A stretch of 42,309 nt of DNA from Caenimonas soli (GTDB lineage Bacteria; Pseudomonadota; Gammaproteobacteria; Burkholderiales; Burkholderiaceae_C): assembly GCF_013155545.1 (NCBI RefSeq), contig NZ_JABJVV010000027.1, positions 1 through 42,309 of the forward strand, written 5' to 3'. Numbering within the stretch: the first letter of the stretch is position 1; each line of letters opens with the position of its first letter. This document shows, piece after piece, positions 1-7,869 of this stretch. The translations under genes were made by a program, and so were the position numbers. Under the pieces are notes generated by a model. The model did not search any database and was not told the DNA's origin. It worked only from the letters and a program-made list of their open reading frames with translations.

Positions 1-1
1 C

Positions 2-286
2 TTCAAGTGGATCAAACAGAACCTGCGCATCAAGGCATTTGTGGGCAACAGCGCCAACGCCGTGAAGACGCAAATCTGGATCGCAATCGCTACCTATGTG
101 CTGGTGGCGATCGTGAAGAAGCGGCTCCAACTCACCGCCACGCTACACACCATCCTGCAGGTACTGAGCCTGTCACTTTTTGATCGGGTACCGATCGATG
201 TGCTCCTGCTCAAAGCCGTCGATCTCGACGACGAAATCGAGGCTTCTCAGCAGTTTTCACTATTTGAAAATATCTCCGGACAGTAG
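2..286 (+). CDS. IS4-family transposase, C-terminal part (cut by window edge)
   Basis: The open frame runs in from the left edge and ends with TAG at 284-286. Its 94 visible residues read like the C-terminus of an IS4-type (DDE, DDE_Tnp_1) transposase: a segment beginning FKWIKQNLRIKAFVGNSANA, then AVKTQIWIAIATYVLVAIVKKRL, with the lysine-rich KWIKQ region and the hydrophobic helix typical of that end of the protein. In this family the last catalytic Glu lies just upstream of this part, outside the window. Whether the element is intact cannot be judged. The segment is visibly richer in A/T than the genes that follow, which fits a transferred element. Confidence 0.8.
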   Translation, partial: FKWIKQNLRIKAFVGNSANAVKTQIWIAIATYVLVAIVKKRLQLTATLHTILQVLSLSLFDRVPIDVLLLKAVDLDDEIEASQQFSLFENISGQ

Positions 287-336
287 TGGGCCTGACCCGC
301 AATCCACGACGGCTCGCTATCGCGTTCGAGGCATGG

Positions 337-357
337 ATCCCGGGTCGAGCCCGGGAT
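337..357. repeat. palindromic extragenic element between the IS end and xth
   Basis: ATCCCGGG (337-344), loop TCGAG, then CCCGGGAT (350-357) forms a perfect 8-bp hairpin. It lies 50 bp after the transposase stop and 6 bp beyond the xth stop codon. Short GATCCCGGGTCNAGCCCGGGATGAC-like units are common extragenic repeats in proteobacterial genomes (known type, recalled and not searched here). It could stop transcription arriving from either side, although there is no T-tract. The remaining bases of 287-362 show nothing recognisable. Confidence 0.6.
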
Positions 358-362
358 GACGG

Positions 363-1166
363 CTAGAGCGTCATCTCGTATTCCACCGTGATCGGTGCGT
401 GGTCCGAGAACTTCTCGGTTTTATAGATCGACTCGTTGCGCGCCAGCTTCGCCAGCGCCGGCGTCGCCAGGTGGTAGTCCAGGCGCCAACCCACGTTGTT
501 CAAGTAGGCCTGGCCGCGGTTGCTCCACCAGGTGTAGGCGGTTTCGGTCGCGTCGGGCTGCAGCACGCGGTAGACGTCGACCAACCCGGTCTCGTCCAGC
601 AGCTTGGTCATCCAGGCCCGCTCCTCGGGCAGGAAGCCGCTGTTCTTGCGGTTGCTGCGCCAGTTCTTCAGGTCCTGCTCCTTGTGGGCGATGTTGACGT
701 CGCCGCAGAGGATGAACTCGCGCTCGGTCTTCAGGCGCGCCAGGTACGGATCGAATCCGTCGAGGAACCGGAACTTGGCCAGCTGGCGCTCCTCCCCCGA
801 GGAGCCGCTGGGAAAGTAGCAGCTGATGATGGACAGCTTGCGCGCGGGCGTGTCGAAGCGCAGTTCCACATAGCGGCCTTCGGCGTCGAACTCGGGCGAG
901 CCGTAGCCCACGATGACGTCGCTGGGCGCGTGCCGCGTGTACACGGCCACCCCCGAATAGCCCTTCTTCTCGGCGAAATGAAAATAGCCCTTGAGGCCGG
1001 CCATTTCCTCGAATCGGCCTTGCACGTCGGCGGCCTGGGCCTTGACCTCCTGCAGGCAAATACAATCAGGGCTGGTCTTGGCGACCCAGGCTTCTACGCC
1101 TTTGCTGGCGGCCGAGCGGATGCCGTTCAGGTTGAGGCTGGTCAGTTTGAACAAGGAATTCCCCAT
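363..1166 (-). CDS. xth: exodeoxyribonuclease III
   Basis: This is a 267-residue member of the exonuclease III/AP-endonuclease family (exonuclease-endonuclease-phosphatase fold). Such enzymes cut DNA 5' of abasic sites and degrade 3' ends in base-excision repair. Visible motifs in order are LTSLNLNGIRSA near the N-terminus, CLQEVKAQ (metal-binding Glu), the GDVNIAHKEQD block with the catalytic Asp/Asn, and the C-terminal SDHAPI with the active-site Asp-His. Length matches the family. The ATG start overlaps the pyrE start on the other strand and has no good Shine-Dalgarno. A TTG four codons in (giving MFKLTSLN) sits behind a GGGGAA stretch and is a plausible alternative start. The gene is monocistronic and divergent from pyrE. 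Confidence 0.95.
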   Translation of the reverse strand: MGNSLFKLTSLNLNGIRSAASKGVEAWVAKTSPDCICLQEVKAQAADVQGRFEEMAGLKGYFHFAEKKGYSGVAVYTRHAPSDVIVGYGSPEFDAEGRYVELRFDTPARKLSIISCYFPSGSSGEERQLAKFRFLDGFDPYLARLKTEREFILCGDVNIAHKEQDLKNWRSNRKNSGFLPEERAWMTKLLDETGLVDVYRVLQPDATETAYTWWSNRGQAYLNNVGWRLDYHLATPALAKLARNESIYKTEKFSDHAPITVEYEMTL

Positions 1167-1845
1167 GGTGACAGGTAACGGGCACGATCAGCTGGCGCTG
1201 GATTTCGTGCAATTTTCGGTGGATTCCGGCGTGCTGCGCTTTGGCCAGTTCAAGACCAAGGCCGGACGCCTCTCCCCCTATTTCTTCAACGCGGGCCTGT
1301 TCGACGATGGCGCCAAGCTCGGCCGGCTGGCGCAATTCTATGCACAGCGCATCCTGGCTTCCGGCATCACGTTCGACATGATCTTCGGCCCGGCCTACAA
1401 GGGCATCCCCCTGGCCGCGGCGGTGGCGATCGAGTTGGCGCGCCTGGGCCGCAACGTGCCCTACGCCTACAACCGCAAGGAAGCCAAGGACCATGGCGAG
1501 GGCGGAACCCTGGTGGGCGCTCCGGTTCAGGGAAAGGTGCTGATCGTGGACGACGTGATGTCGGCCGGCACGGCGGCGCGCGAGTCGATCGCCATCATCC
1601 AGGCGGCCGGCGCGACGCCCCATGCGGTGGCGATTGCCCTGGACCGGCAGGAGATGGCGACCGAAAACGGCGTGGACGTAAAGCACAGCGCCGTGCAATA
1701 TGTCCGCGACAGCCTGGGCTTGCAGGTTTGCGCGATTGCGCGGCTGGCGGATTTGCTTCAGTATTTGGAGAAGCATAGTGGCGCAGGGCTGGCCGAATAC
1801 CATGAGCAGGTACTCGCTTACCGGGATCGCTACGGCGTGGAATAA
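1165..1845 (+). CDS. pyrE: orotate phosphoribosyltransferase
   Basis: The 226-residue product converts orotate plus PRPP to orotidine 5'-phosphate, step five of de novo pyrimidine synthesis, in the cytoplasm. The N-terminal LRFGQFKTKAGRLSPYFFN block is the orotate-binding region of PyrE. VLIVDDVMSAGTA (about residues 128-140) is the PRPP-binding motif. The mobile catalytic-loop lysines are in YNRKEAKDHGEGG. ATG at 1165 is chosen because AAGGA (1153-1157) lies 7 nt upstream and the homologous sequence begins here, although the frame stays open further upstream. The start codon shares CATG with the divergent xth start. The next gene begins 9 nt after the stop. Confidence 0.97.
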   Translation: MVTGNGHDQLALDFVQFSVDSGVLRFGQFKTKAGRLSPYFFNAGLFDDGAKLGRLAQFYAQRILASGITFDMIFGPAYKGIPLAAAVAIELARLGRNVPYAYNRKEAKDHGEGGTLVGAPVQGKVLIVDDVMSAGTAARESIAIIQAAGATPHAVAIALDRQEMATENGVDVKHSAVQYVRDSLGLQVCAIARLADLLQYLEKHSGAGLAEYHEQVLAYRDRYGVE

Positions 1846-1854
1846 GGATGAATC

Positions 1855-2520
1855 GTGCCGGGCTTGATGGGGCGTGCCATTGGTGGGGGTGTGCTGGCCG
1901 CGGGTTTGCTCACGCAAGCCTGGGGGCAAGGCATCTACACGTGTGTGGACGCCAAGGGCCGGCGCCTGACGGCCGACCGCCCCATCGCTGAATGCAACGA
2001 CCGCGAGCAGACCGAGCTAGGCCCCAGCGGCCTCGTCAGGCGCAAGATAGCGCCGCAGCTCACGGCCGTCGAACGGGCGGCTGCGGAGGAAAAGGCGCGC
2101 AAGGCCCTGGAAGAGCGCAATCGGCTCGCCGATGAGAAAAAGCGCGAGCGAGCGCTGCTGACCCGCTACCCCGACCGGGCCACCCACGACAAGGAACGCG
2201 CCGCCTCGATGGCGTTGGCCGAAGAGGTCATCGCCACGGCCAAAAGGCGCATTACCGAACTGGCGACCGAGCGCAGCCGCCTGGACGCCGAGCTGGAGTT
2301 CTTCGAGAACGACCCCTCCAAGGTGCCGCCCAAGCTGAAGCGCCAGATCGAAGAGAACACCAACAGCATGGAAGCGCAGAAGCGCTTCATCCAAGGCCAC
2401 GAAGAGGAAAAGCGGCGCGTCAGCGCCCGCTACGACGAGGAACTGGCCAAGCTCAAGCAGCTATGGGCTCACCGGGACGCACCCGTCACCGGCGTGGTGC
2501 CGACCGTCAACAAGCGCTAG
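1855..2520 (+). CDS. secreted DUF4124-type protein with long coiled coil
   Basis: The 221-residue protein starts at GTG, with AAGGA overlapping the pyrE stop codon 6 nt upstream, so translation is probably coupled to pyrE. Residues 1-25 form a signal peptide ending AWGQG. Next comes IYTCVDAKGRRLTADRPIAEC, the short beta-hairpin module of DUF4124 with its two Cys residues, probably disulphide-bonded in the periplasm. From about residue 65 to 210 the sequence is charged and heptad-like (long runs of Glu, Lys, Arg and Ala), so it is predicted coiled coil. Function is unknown. An envelope location is inferred from the signal peptide. Position next to pyrE gives no functional hint. Confidence 0.8.
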   Translation: MPGLMGRAIGGGVLAAGLLTQAWGQGIYTCVDAKGRRLTADRPIAECNDREQTELGPSGLVRRKIAPQLTAVERAAAEEKARKALEERNRLADEKKRERALLTRYPDRATHDKERAASMALAEEVIATAKRRITELATERSRLDAELEFFENDPSKVPPKLKRQIEENTNSMEAQKRFIQGHEEEKRRVSARYDEELAKLKQLWAHRDAPVTGVVPTVNKR

Positions 2521-2523
2521 CGC

Positions 2524-3972
2524 TCAAGCACCCAGCTTCTTGCGCAGCATCTCGTTGACCTGGGCCGGATTGGCCTTGCCCTTGCTGGCCTTCATGGCCT
2601 GCCCCACCAGCGCGTTGAAGGCCTTGTCCTTGCCGGCCTTGAACTGGGCCACGTTGTCGGGGTTGGCGGCGATCACCTCGTCGATGATCTTTTCCAGGGC
2701 GCCCGCGTCGTTCATCTGCTTGAGGCCCTGGGCTTCGATGATCGCATCCACTTCCGTGCCCTCGCCGCCCCACAAGGCGTCGAACACCTGTTTGGCCGCG
2801 TTGTTGGAAATCGTGCCGTCCGCAATGCGCTTGATCAGCGCGGCCAGCTTGGCGGGACCGACCGGCGCCTCGTCGATCGAGACTTCGCCCACGTTGATCC
2901 GCCGCGACAGCTCGCCCATGATCCAGTTGCTGGCCAGCTTGGCCTGGCCCGACGCCTTGGCCGCCGTCTCGAAGTACGCGGCCATCGCCTTGCTCTGCGT
3001 CAGCGTGGTCGCGTCGTACTCCGGCAGGCCGTAGTCCTTCACGAAACGCGCCGCCATCACGCGCGGCAATTCCGCCATTTCCGAGCGCACGCGCTCCACC
3101 CATTCGGGCGCGACCACCAGCGGCGGCAGGTCCGGGTCGGGGAAGTAACGGTAATCCGCGGCATCTTCCTTGGTGCGCATGGCGCGGGTCTCGCCGGTGT
3201 CGGGGTCGAACAGCACGGTGGCCTGCTGGATGGCGCGGCCGTCCTCGATCTCCTCGATCTGCCAGCGGATCTCGTAGTCGATCGCCTGCTGCATGAACTT
3301 GAAGCTGTTCAGGTTCTTGATCTCGCGGCGGGTGCCCAGCGGCGCGCCGGGCTTGCGCACCGAAACGTTGGCGTCGCAGCGAAAGCTGCCTTCCTGCATG
3401 TTGCCGTCGCAGATACCGATCCAGGTGACGATCTTGTGCAGTTCCTTGGCATAGGCCACCGCCTCGTCCGACGAGCGCATGTCGGGCTCGGTGACGATCT
3501 CCAGCAGCGGCGTGCCGGCCCGGTTCAGGTCGATGCCGGACTGGCCGATGAAGTCCTCGTGCAGCGACTTGCCGGCGTCTTCTTCGAGGTGGGCGCGCAC
3601 CAGCCGCACCGACCTCTTCTCGTCGCCCAGGTAGAACTCGACGACACCGCCCTGCACCACCGGGATTTCGTACTGGCTGATCTGGTAGCCCTTGGGCAGG
3701 TCCGGATAGAAATAGTTCTTGCGCGCGAAGATGCTGCGCGGGGCGATGTGGGCGTTGACGGCCAGGCCGAACTCGATGGCCCGCTCCACGGCGCCCTTGT
3801 TCATCACCGGCAGCGTGCCGGGCAGCGCCAGGTCCACAGGGCTGGCCTGGGTGTTGGGTTCGGCGCCGAAGGCCGTGGGGGCGCGGCTGAAGATCTTCGA
3901 TTGGGTGGAGAGCTGGGCGTGCGTCTCGAAGCCGATCACGACCTCGTAGCCCTGGATCAGTTTGGCACTCAT
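2524..3972 (-). CDS. gatB: Asp-tRNA(Asn)/Glu-tRNA(Gln) amidotransferase subunit B
   Basis: This is the 482-residue GatB, which binds the misacylated tRNA and activates its Asp or Glu side chain with ATP before ammonia transfer. The N-terminal GYEVVIGFETHAQLSTQSKIFSRAP is the signature of the cradle domain. DLNRAGTPLLEIVTEPD and YRYFPDPDLPPL follow, then the helical and YqeY-like tail ending in NPAQVNEMLRKKLGA. Length is normal. It is the last gene of gatCAB, starting one base after the gatA stop. Its own stop lies only 3 bp from the convergent DUF4124 gene stop, with no terminator between them. Confidence 0.97.
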   Translation of the reverse strand: MSAKLIQGYEVVIGFETHAQLSTQSKIFSRAPTAFGAEPNTQASPVDLALPGTLPVMNKGAVERAIEFGLAVNAHIAPRSIFARKNYFYPDLPKGYQISQYEIPVVQGGVVEFYLGDEKRSVRLVRAHLEEDAGKSLHEDFIGQSGIDLNRAGTPLLEIVTEPDMRSSDEAVAYAKELHKIVTWIGICDGNMQEGSFRCDANVSVRKPGAPLGTRREIKNLNSFKFMQQAIDYEIRWQIEEIEDGRAIQQATVLFDPDTGETRAMRTKEDAADYRYFPDPDLPPLVVAPEWVERVRSEMAELPRVMAARFVKDYGLPEYDATTLTQSKAMAAYFETAAKASGQAKLASNWIMGELSRRINVGEVSIDEAPVGPAKLAALIKRIADGTISNNAAKQVFDALWGGEGTEVDAIIEAQGLKQMNDAGALEKIIDEVIAANPDNVAQFKAGKDKAFNALVGQAMKASKGKANPAQVNEMLRKKLGA

Positions 3973-3973
3973 G

Positions 3974-5440
3974 TCAGAACCCCTCCGGCTTGCGAAGGTG
4001 GAAATCGGTGGCCTGCTGGAAGCGGTGGGCCGCGTTGAGCAGCTGGGCTTCCTTGTTGTAGTTGCCGATCAACTGGATGCCGACCGGCATGCCGGCCGCG
4101 CCGAAACCGCAGGGCACGCTCATGCCAGGCAGCCCGGCCAGCGAGCCGGGCAAGGTGAAGATGTCGGCCAGGTAGTCGGCCAGCGGATCGTTGCCATGCT
4201 CGCCGAGCTTCCACGCCACCGTGGGCGCCACCGGGCCGGCGATCACATCGCATTGCTGGAAGGCCTGCTGGAAATCGTCGGCGATCATGCGGCGGATCTT
4301 CTGGGCCTGCAGGTAATAGGCGTCGTAGTAGCCGTGCGAGAGCACATAGGTGCCGATCATGATGCGGCGCTTGACCTCGTCGCCGAAGCCTTCGGCCCGG
4401 GTCTTCTTGTACATGTCGAGCAGGTCGCCATGCTGCTTGGCCCGGTGGCCGAACTTGACGCCGTCGAAGCGCGATAGGTTGGACGAGGCCTCGGCGGGCG
4501 CGATGATGTAGTACACAGGGATCGACAGCTCGGTGCGCGGCAGCGAGATTTTCACCAGTTTGGCGCCCAGCTTCTGGTATTCCTTGAGCGCGCCGTCGAT
4601 GGCGGCACGCACGTCGGCGGCCAGCCCCTCGCCGAAGAACTCCTTGGGCACGCCGATGCGCAGGCCCTCGATCGAGCCGCCCAGCGAGCGGCTGAAGTCC
4701 TCGGCCGGCACATCCAGCGACGTGGAATCGCGGTCCGGGTCGGGCCCGCAGATCGCCGACAGCAGCAGCGCGCAGTCTTCGGCGCTTCGCGCCATCGGCC
4801 CAGCCTGGTCCAGGCTGGAAGCGAAGGCGACCATGCCGTAGCGCGAGGCCCGGCCGTAGGTCGGCTTGATGCCGGTGATGCCGCAGAAGGAGGCGGGCTG
4901 GCGGATCGAGCCGCCGGTGTCGGTGCCGGTTGCGGCCGGCGCCAGCCGCGCCGCCACGGCCACGGCGCTGCCGCCCGAAGAGCCCCCCGGAATGCGGGAG
5001 CGGTCCCAGGGATTGAGCACCGGCTTGAACGCCGAGTTCTCGTTGGACGAGCCCATCGCGAATTCGTCGCAGTTCAGCTTGCCCAGTGTCACGGCGCCGG
5101 CCCGGGCCAGATTGGCCACGGCCGTGGCGTCGAAGGGCGAACGGTAGTTGTCCAACATCTTCGAGCCGGCGGTGGTCGCGAACTCCTTGGTCACGAAAAT
5201 GTCCTTGTGGGCGATCGGCACGCCCAGCAGCGGCGCCGCCTCGCCGGCGGCGATGCGCTCGTCGGCCTGGCGGGCCTGGGCCAGTGTCACGTCGTGGTCC
5301 ACCGCCAGGTAGGCGCCCAGGGCCTCGTGCCGCGCGCCACGCTCCAGGAAATGGCGCGCCACTTCGACGGCCGAAGCCTCCTTGGAGCGCAGTGCCTGGG
5401 CCAGCTGCGCCACCGTCAGATCGTGCAGTTGGCCGCTCAT
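3974..5440 (-). CDS. gatA: Asp-tRNA(Asn)/Glu-tRNA(Gln) amidotransferase subunit A
   Basis: The 488-residue amidase-signature protein hydrolyses glutamine and passes ammonia to GatB. The Ser-cisSer-Lys triad is visible: Lys in PIAHKDIFV, the glycine/serine-rich PGGSSGGSAVAVAA and TGTDTGGSIRQPA. Length and C-terminus (GMPVGIQLIGNYNKE) are typical. Its ATG overlaps the gatC stop as ATGA at 5437-5440, so subunit synthesis is probably coupled. A genome with gatCAB is expected to make Asn-tRNA or Gln-tRNA, or both, by the indirect route. Which one depends on the AspRS/GluRS and GlnRS/AsnRS set outside this window. Confidence 0.98.
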   Translation of the reverse strand: MSGQLHDLTVAQLAQALRSKEASAVEVARHFLERGARHEALGAYLAVDHDVTLAQARQADERIAAGEAAPLLGVPIAHKDIFVTKEFATTAGSKMLDNYRSPFDATAVANLARAGAVTLGKLNCDEFAMGSSNENSAFKPVLNPWDRSRIPGGSSGGSAVAVAARLAPAATGTDTGGSIRQPASFCGITGIKPTYGRASRYGMVAFASSLDQAGPMARSAEDCALLLSAICGPDPDRDSTSLDVPAEDFSRSLGGSIEGLRIGVPKEFFGEGLAADVRAAIDGALKEYQKLGAKLVKISLPRTELSIPVYYIIAPAEASSNLSRFDGVKFGHRAKQHGDLLDMYKKTRAEGFGDEVKRRIMIGTYVLSHGYYDAYYLQAQKIRRMIADDFQQAFQQCDVIAGPVAPTVAWKLGEHGNDPLADYLADIFTLPGSLAGLPGMSVPCGFGAAGMPVGIQLIGNYNKEAQLLNAAHRFQQATDFHLRKPEGF

Positions 5441-5736
5441 TCGATCACCTTGGGCACGAGGAACAGGCCGCGTTCTACCGCCGGCGCGCTGCGCTGGTTG
5501 GCTTCGCGCTGGTTCGGCTCGCTCGCCACGTCATCGCGCAGCCGCAGGGCCACGTCCTGCACGGCAGCCACCGGATGCGAAAGGGGCTCCACCCCCGCGG
5601 TGTCCACCGCGCGCATCTTCTCCACGATGTCGAAGAAGCCGTTGATCTGGGTCAGCATGCGCTCGCTCTCGGCCGCGCTTAGTTCCAGGCGGGCGAGGTT
5701 GGCGATGCGGTCTATGTCTTGGGAAGTGAGGGCCAT
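5437..5736 (-). CDS. gatC: Asp-tRNA(Asn)/Glu-tRNA(Gln) amidotransferase subunit C
   Basis: This is the 99-residue small subunit that wraps around GatA and holds the GatA-GatB interface. Typical GatC features are the start MALTSQDIDRIANLARLEL, the middle QINGFFDIVEKMRAVDT, and PLSHPVAAVQDVALRLRDD ahead of the tail. It is the first gene of gatCAB and divergent from mreB across a 146-bp gap (5737-5882) that must carry both promoters. Confidence 0.95.
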   Translation of the reverse strand: MALTSQDIDRIANLARLELSAAESERMLTQINGFFDIVEKMRAVDTAGVEPLSHPVAAVQDVALRLRDDVASEPNQREANQRSAPAVERGLFLVPKVIE

Positions 5737-5811
5737 GGGCGAAAAAGCGCTGCGATACAGATGTAAACGCGAAATTTTGGCCCGCTACGGACCAGCTATT
5801 CACAGGGGATC

Positions 5812-5823
5812 GGGTATTATCCC
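5812..5823. promoter_or_regulatory. candidate divergent -10 region between gatC and mreB
   Basis: GGGTATTATCCC is an imperfect palindrome. It offers TATTAT as a -10 box for mreB (5815-5820) and, on the other strand, GATAAT (5821 to 5816) as a -10 box for gatCAB. No good -35 hexamer was found for either, so this rests on the -10 resemblance and position only. The transcription start for mreB would fall near 5827, giving a leader of about 55 nt. Confidence 0.35.
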
Positions 5824-5837
5824 GCCTTTGGTGCAAC

Positions 5838-5858
5838 GGCCGCAGAAGCGGCCTTTTT
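5838..5858 (+). terminator. terminator-like hairpin in the mreB leader (possible attenuator)
   Basis: GGCCGC (5838-5843), loop AGAA, GCGGCC (5848-5853), then TTTTT (5854-5858). The six-pair GC stem followed directly by five T residues has the form of an intrinsic terminator. It lies between the candidate promoter and the mreB Shine-Dalgarno (GAGGA, 5871-5875). It may reduce or regulate read-through into mreBCD-mrdA. No gene precedes it on this strand that would need terminating. Confidence 0.5.
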
Positions 5859-5882
5859 CACAGAAGAAACGAGGACTTCCTG

Positions 5883-6926
5883 ATGTTCGGAGCTTTCCGT
5901 CGGTATTTTTCGACCGACCTGGCGATTGACCTGGGCACCGCCAACACCCTGATCTTCGTACGCGACAAGGGCATCGTGCTGGACGAACCGTCCGTGGTCG
6001 CGATCCGCCACGAAGGCGGCCCCCAAGGCAAGAAGACGATCCAGGCCGTGGGCCACGAAGCCAAGGCGATGCTGGGCAAGGTGCCGGGCAACATCGAAGC
6101 CATCCGCCCCATGAAGGACGGCGTGATCGCCGACTTCACCGTCACCGAGCAGATGCTCAAGCAGTTCATCAAGATGGTCCATCCCCGGTCCGTCCTGAAG
6201 CCCTCGCCCCGCATCATCATCTGCGTTCCCTGCGGCTCCACCCAGGTGGAACGCCGCGCCATCCGCGAATCGGCGCTCGGCGCCGGCGCGTCCGAGGTGT
6301 ACCTGATCGAGGAACCCATGGCCGCGGCCATCGGCGCCGGCCTGCCGGTGTCGGAAGCCTCCGGCTCGATGGTCGTTGACATCGGCGGCGGCACCACCGA
6401 AGTCGGCGTGATCTCGCTGGGCGGCATGGTCTACAAGGGCAGCGTGCGGGTCGGCGGCGACAAGTTCGACGAGGCCATCATCAGCTACATCCGCCGCAAC
6501 TACGGCATGCTGATCGGCGAGCCCACCGCGGAAGCCATCAAGAAGAATATCGGCTCGGCCTTCCCCGGCAGCGAAGTCAAGGAAATGGAAGTCAAGGGCC
6601 GCAACCTCTCCGAAGGCGTGCCGCGCTCTTTCACCATCTCCTCCAACGAAATCCTGGAAGCGCTGACCGACCCGCTGAACAACATCGTCTCGGCGGTGAA
6701 GAACGCGCTGGAGCAGACGCCGCCCGAACTGGGCGCCGACATCGCCGAGCGCGGCATGATGCTCACCGGCGGCGGCGCCCTGCTGCGCGACCTGGACCGC
6801 CTGCTGGCCGAGGAAACCGGCCTGCCGGTGCTGGTGGCCGAGGACCCCTTGACCTGCGTGGTGCGCGGCTGCGGTATCGCACTGGAGCGCATGGAGCGCC
6901 TCGGCTCGATCTTCACGAGCGAATAA
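5883..6926 (+). CDS. mreB: rod shape-determining protein MreB
   Basis: The 347-residue bacterial actin polymerises under the inner membrane and guides lateral wall synthesis. Actin-fold nucleotide motifs are visible: DLAIDLGTANTLIFV (phosphate 1), VVDIGGGTTEVGVISLGG (phosphate 2) and MLTGGGALLRDLDRLL (adenosine). The amphipathic start MFGAFRRYFS can contact the membrane. Length and sequence are typical of the family. Start ATG has GAGGA 7 nt upstream. It heads the mreB-mreC-mreD-mrdA cluster. Confidence 0.98.
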   Translation: MFGAFRRYFSTDLAIDLGTANTLIFVRDKGIVLDEPSVVAIRHEGGPQGKKTIQAVGHEAKAMLGKVPGNIEAIRPMKDGVIADFTVTEQMLKQFIKMVHPRSVLKPSPRIIICVPCGSTQVERRAIRESALGAGASEVYLIEEPMAAAIGAGLPVSEASGSMVVDIGGGTTEVGVISLGGMVYKGSVRVGGDKFDEAIISYIRRNYGMLIGEPTAEAIKKNIGSAFPGSEVKEMEVKGRNLSEGVPRSFTISSNEILEALTDPLNNIVSAVKNALEQTPPELGADIAERGMMLTGGGALLRDLDRLLAEETGLPVLVAEDPLTCVVRGCGIALERMERLGSIFTSE

Positions 6927-6948
6927 CTCCTCTCCCTGAAAGACAGCG

Positions 6949-7869
6949 ATGCCGCTCGGTACGCTGGACAGAACCCCTCCGCCGTTCTTCAAGCAGGGCC
7001 CCTCGGCCCTGTCGAAACTCATGGTGTTCAGCGCGCTGGCGCTGTTCCTCATGGTGGCCGACACGCGCTTCCAGATCGCCAAGCCCTTGCGCGCCGTGGT
7101 GGCCACGGTGCTCTACCCGATCCAGTGGGTGGCCATGCGGCCGGTGCAGGTCGCCCGTTACGGCGCGGAGTATTTCGAGTCCCTCCGGAGCGCCCAGACG
7201 GCCGAGGCCGGGGCGCGCGTCAAGCTGGCACTGCAGTCGCAGCGCGCCAACCAGGTCGAGCAACTGGCCCAGGAGAACGAGCGCCTGCGCAAGCTGCTCG
7301 AACTGCGCGGCCGCATTTCCACCCCCGCCCAGGCCGCCGAAGTGCTGTATGACGCGGCCGATCCCTACTCCCGCAAGGTCATCATCGACAAGGGCGTGGC
7401 CCAGGGCATCGAGGCCGGCTCCCCGGTCATCGACGAATCGGGCGTGCTGGGCCAGGTCACCCGGGTCTACCCGCTCATGAGCGAAGTGACCCTGGTGACG
7501 GACCGCGACCAGGCCATTCCCGTGCTGAACGCGCGAACCGGCGCGCGCAGCGTCGCCTACGGCGACCCCACCCTGCACAGCGGCTCGCTCGAACTGCGCT
7601 TCATGGCTTCCAATGCGGATGTCCACGAAGGCGACCTGCTCACCACCAGCGGCGTGGACGGCGTCTATCCCCCGGGCCTGCCGGTCGCCAAGGTCCAGAA
7701 GATCGAGCGCCGGGCCGATACCGCCTTCGCCCGTATCACCTGTTCGCCCCAGGCCCTGGTGGACGGCGCCCGCCACGTGATGGTGCTGTCGCCGATCTCG
7801 GCCCAGGTGCCGCCGCGCCCCGCTGCCGAAGATCCGGCCGCGCCGGCGAAGAAGGGAGGCCGCAAGTGA
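6949..7869 (+). CDS. mreC: rod shape-determining protein MreC
   Basis: The 306-residue bitopic membrane protein links MreB to PBP2 in the periplasm. A short cytoplasmic N-terminus is followed by one membrane helix (about residues 22-42). Next is a coiled coil (about 75-120, ending QENERLRKLLELRGR) and the beta-barrel MreC domain with DKGVAQGIEAGSPVIDESG and TTSGVDGVYPPGLPVAKV. The tail from about residue 285 is Ala/Pro/Lys-rich. The gene starts 22 bp after mreB. Its stop overlaps the mreD GTG. Confidence 0.96.
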   Translation: MPLGTLDRTPPPFFKQGPSALSKLMVFSALALFLMVADTRFQIAKPLRAVVATVLYPIQWVAMRPVQVARYGAEYFESLRSAQTAEAGARVKLALQSQRANQVEQLAQENERLRKLLELRGRISTPAQAAEVLYDAADPYSRKVIIDKGVAQGIEAGSPVIDESGVLGQVTRVYPLMSEVTLVTDRDQAIPVLNARTGARSVAYGDPTLHSGSLELRFMASNADVHEGDLLTTSGVDGVYPPGLPVAKVQKIERRADTAFARITCSPQALVDGARHVMVLSPISAQVPPRPAAEDPAAPAKKGGRK

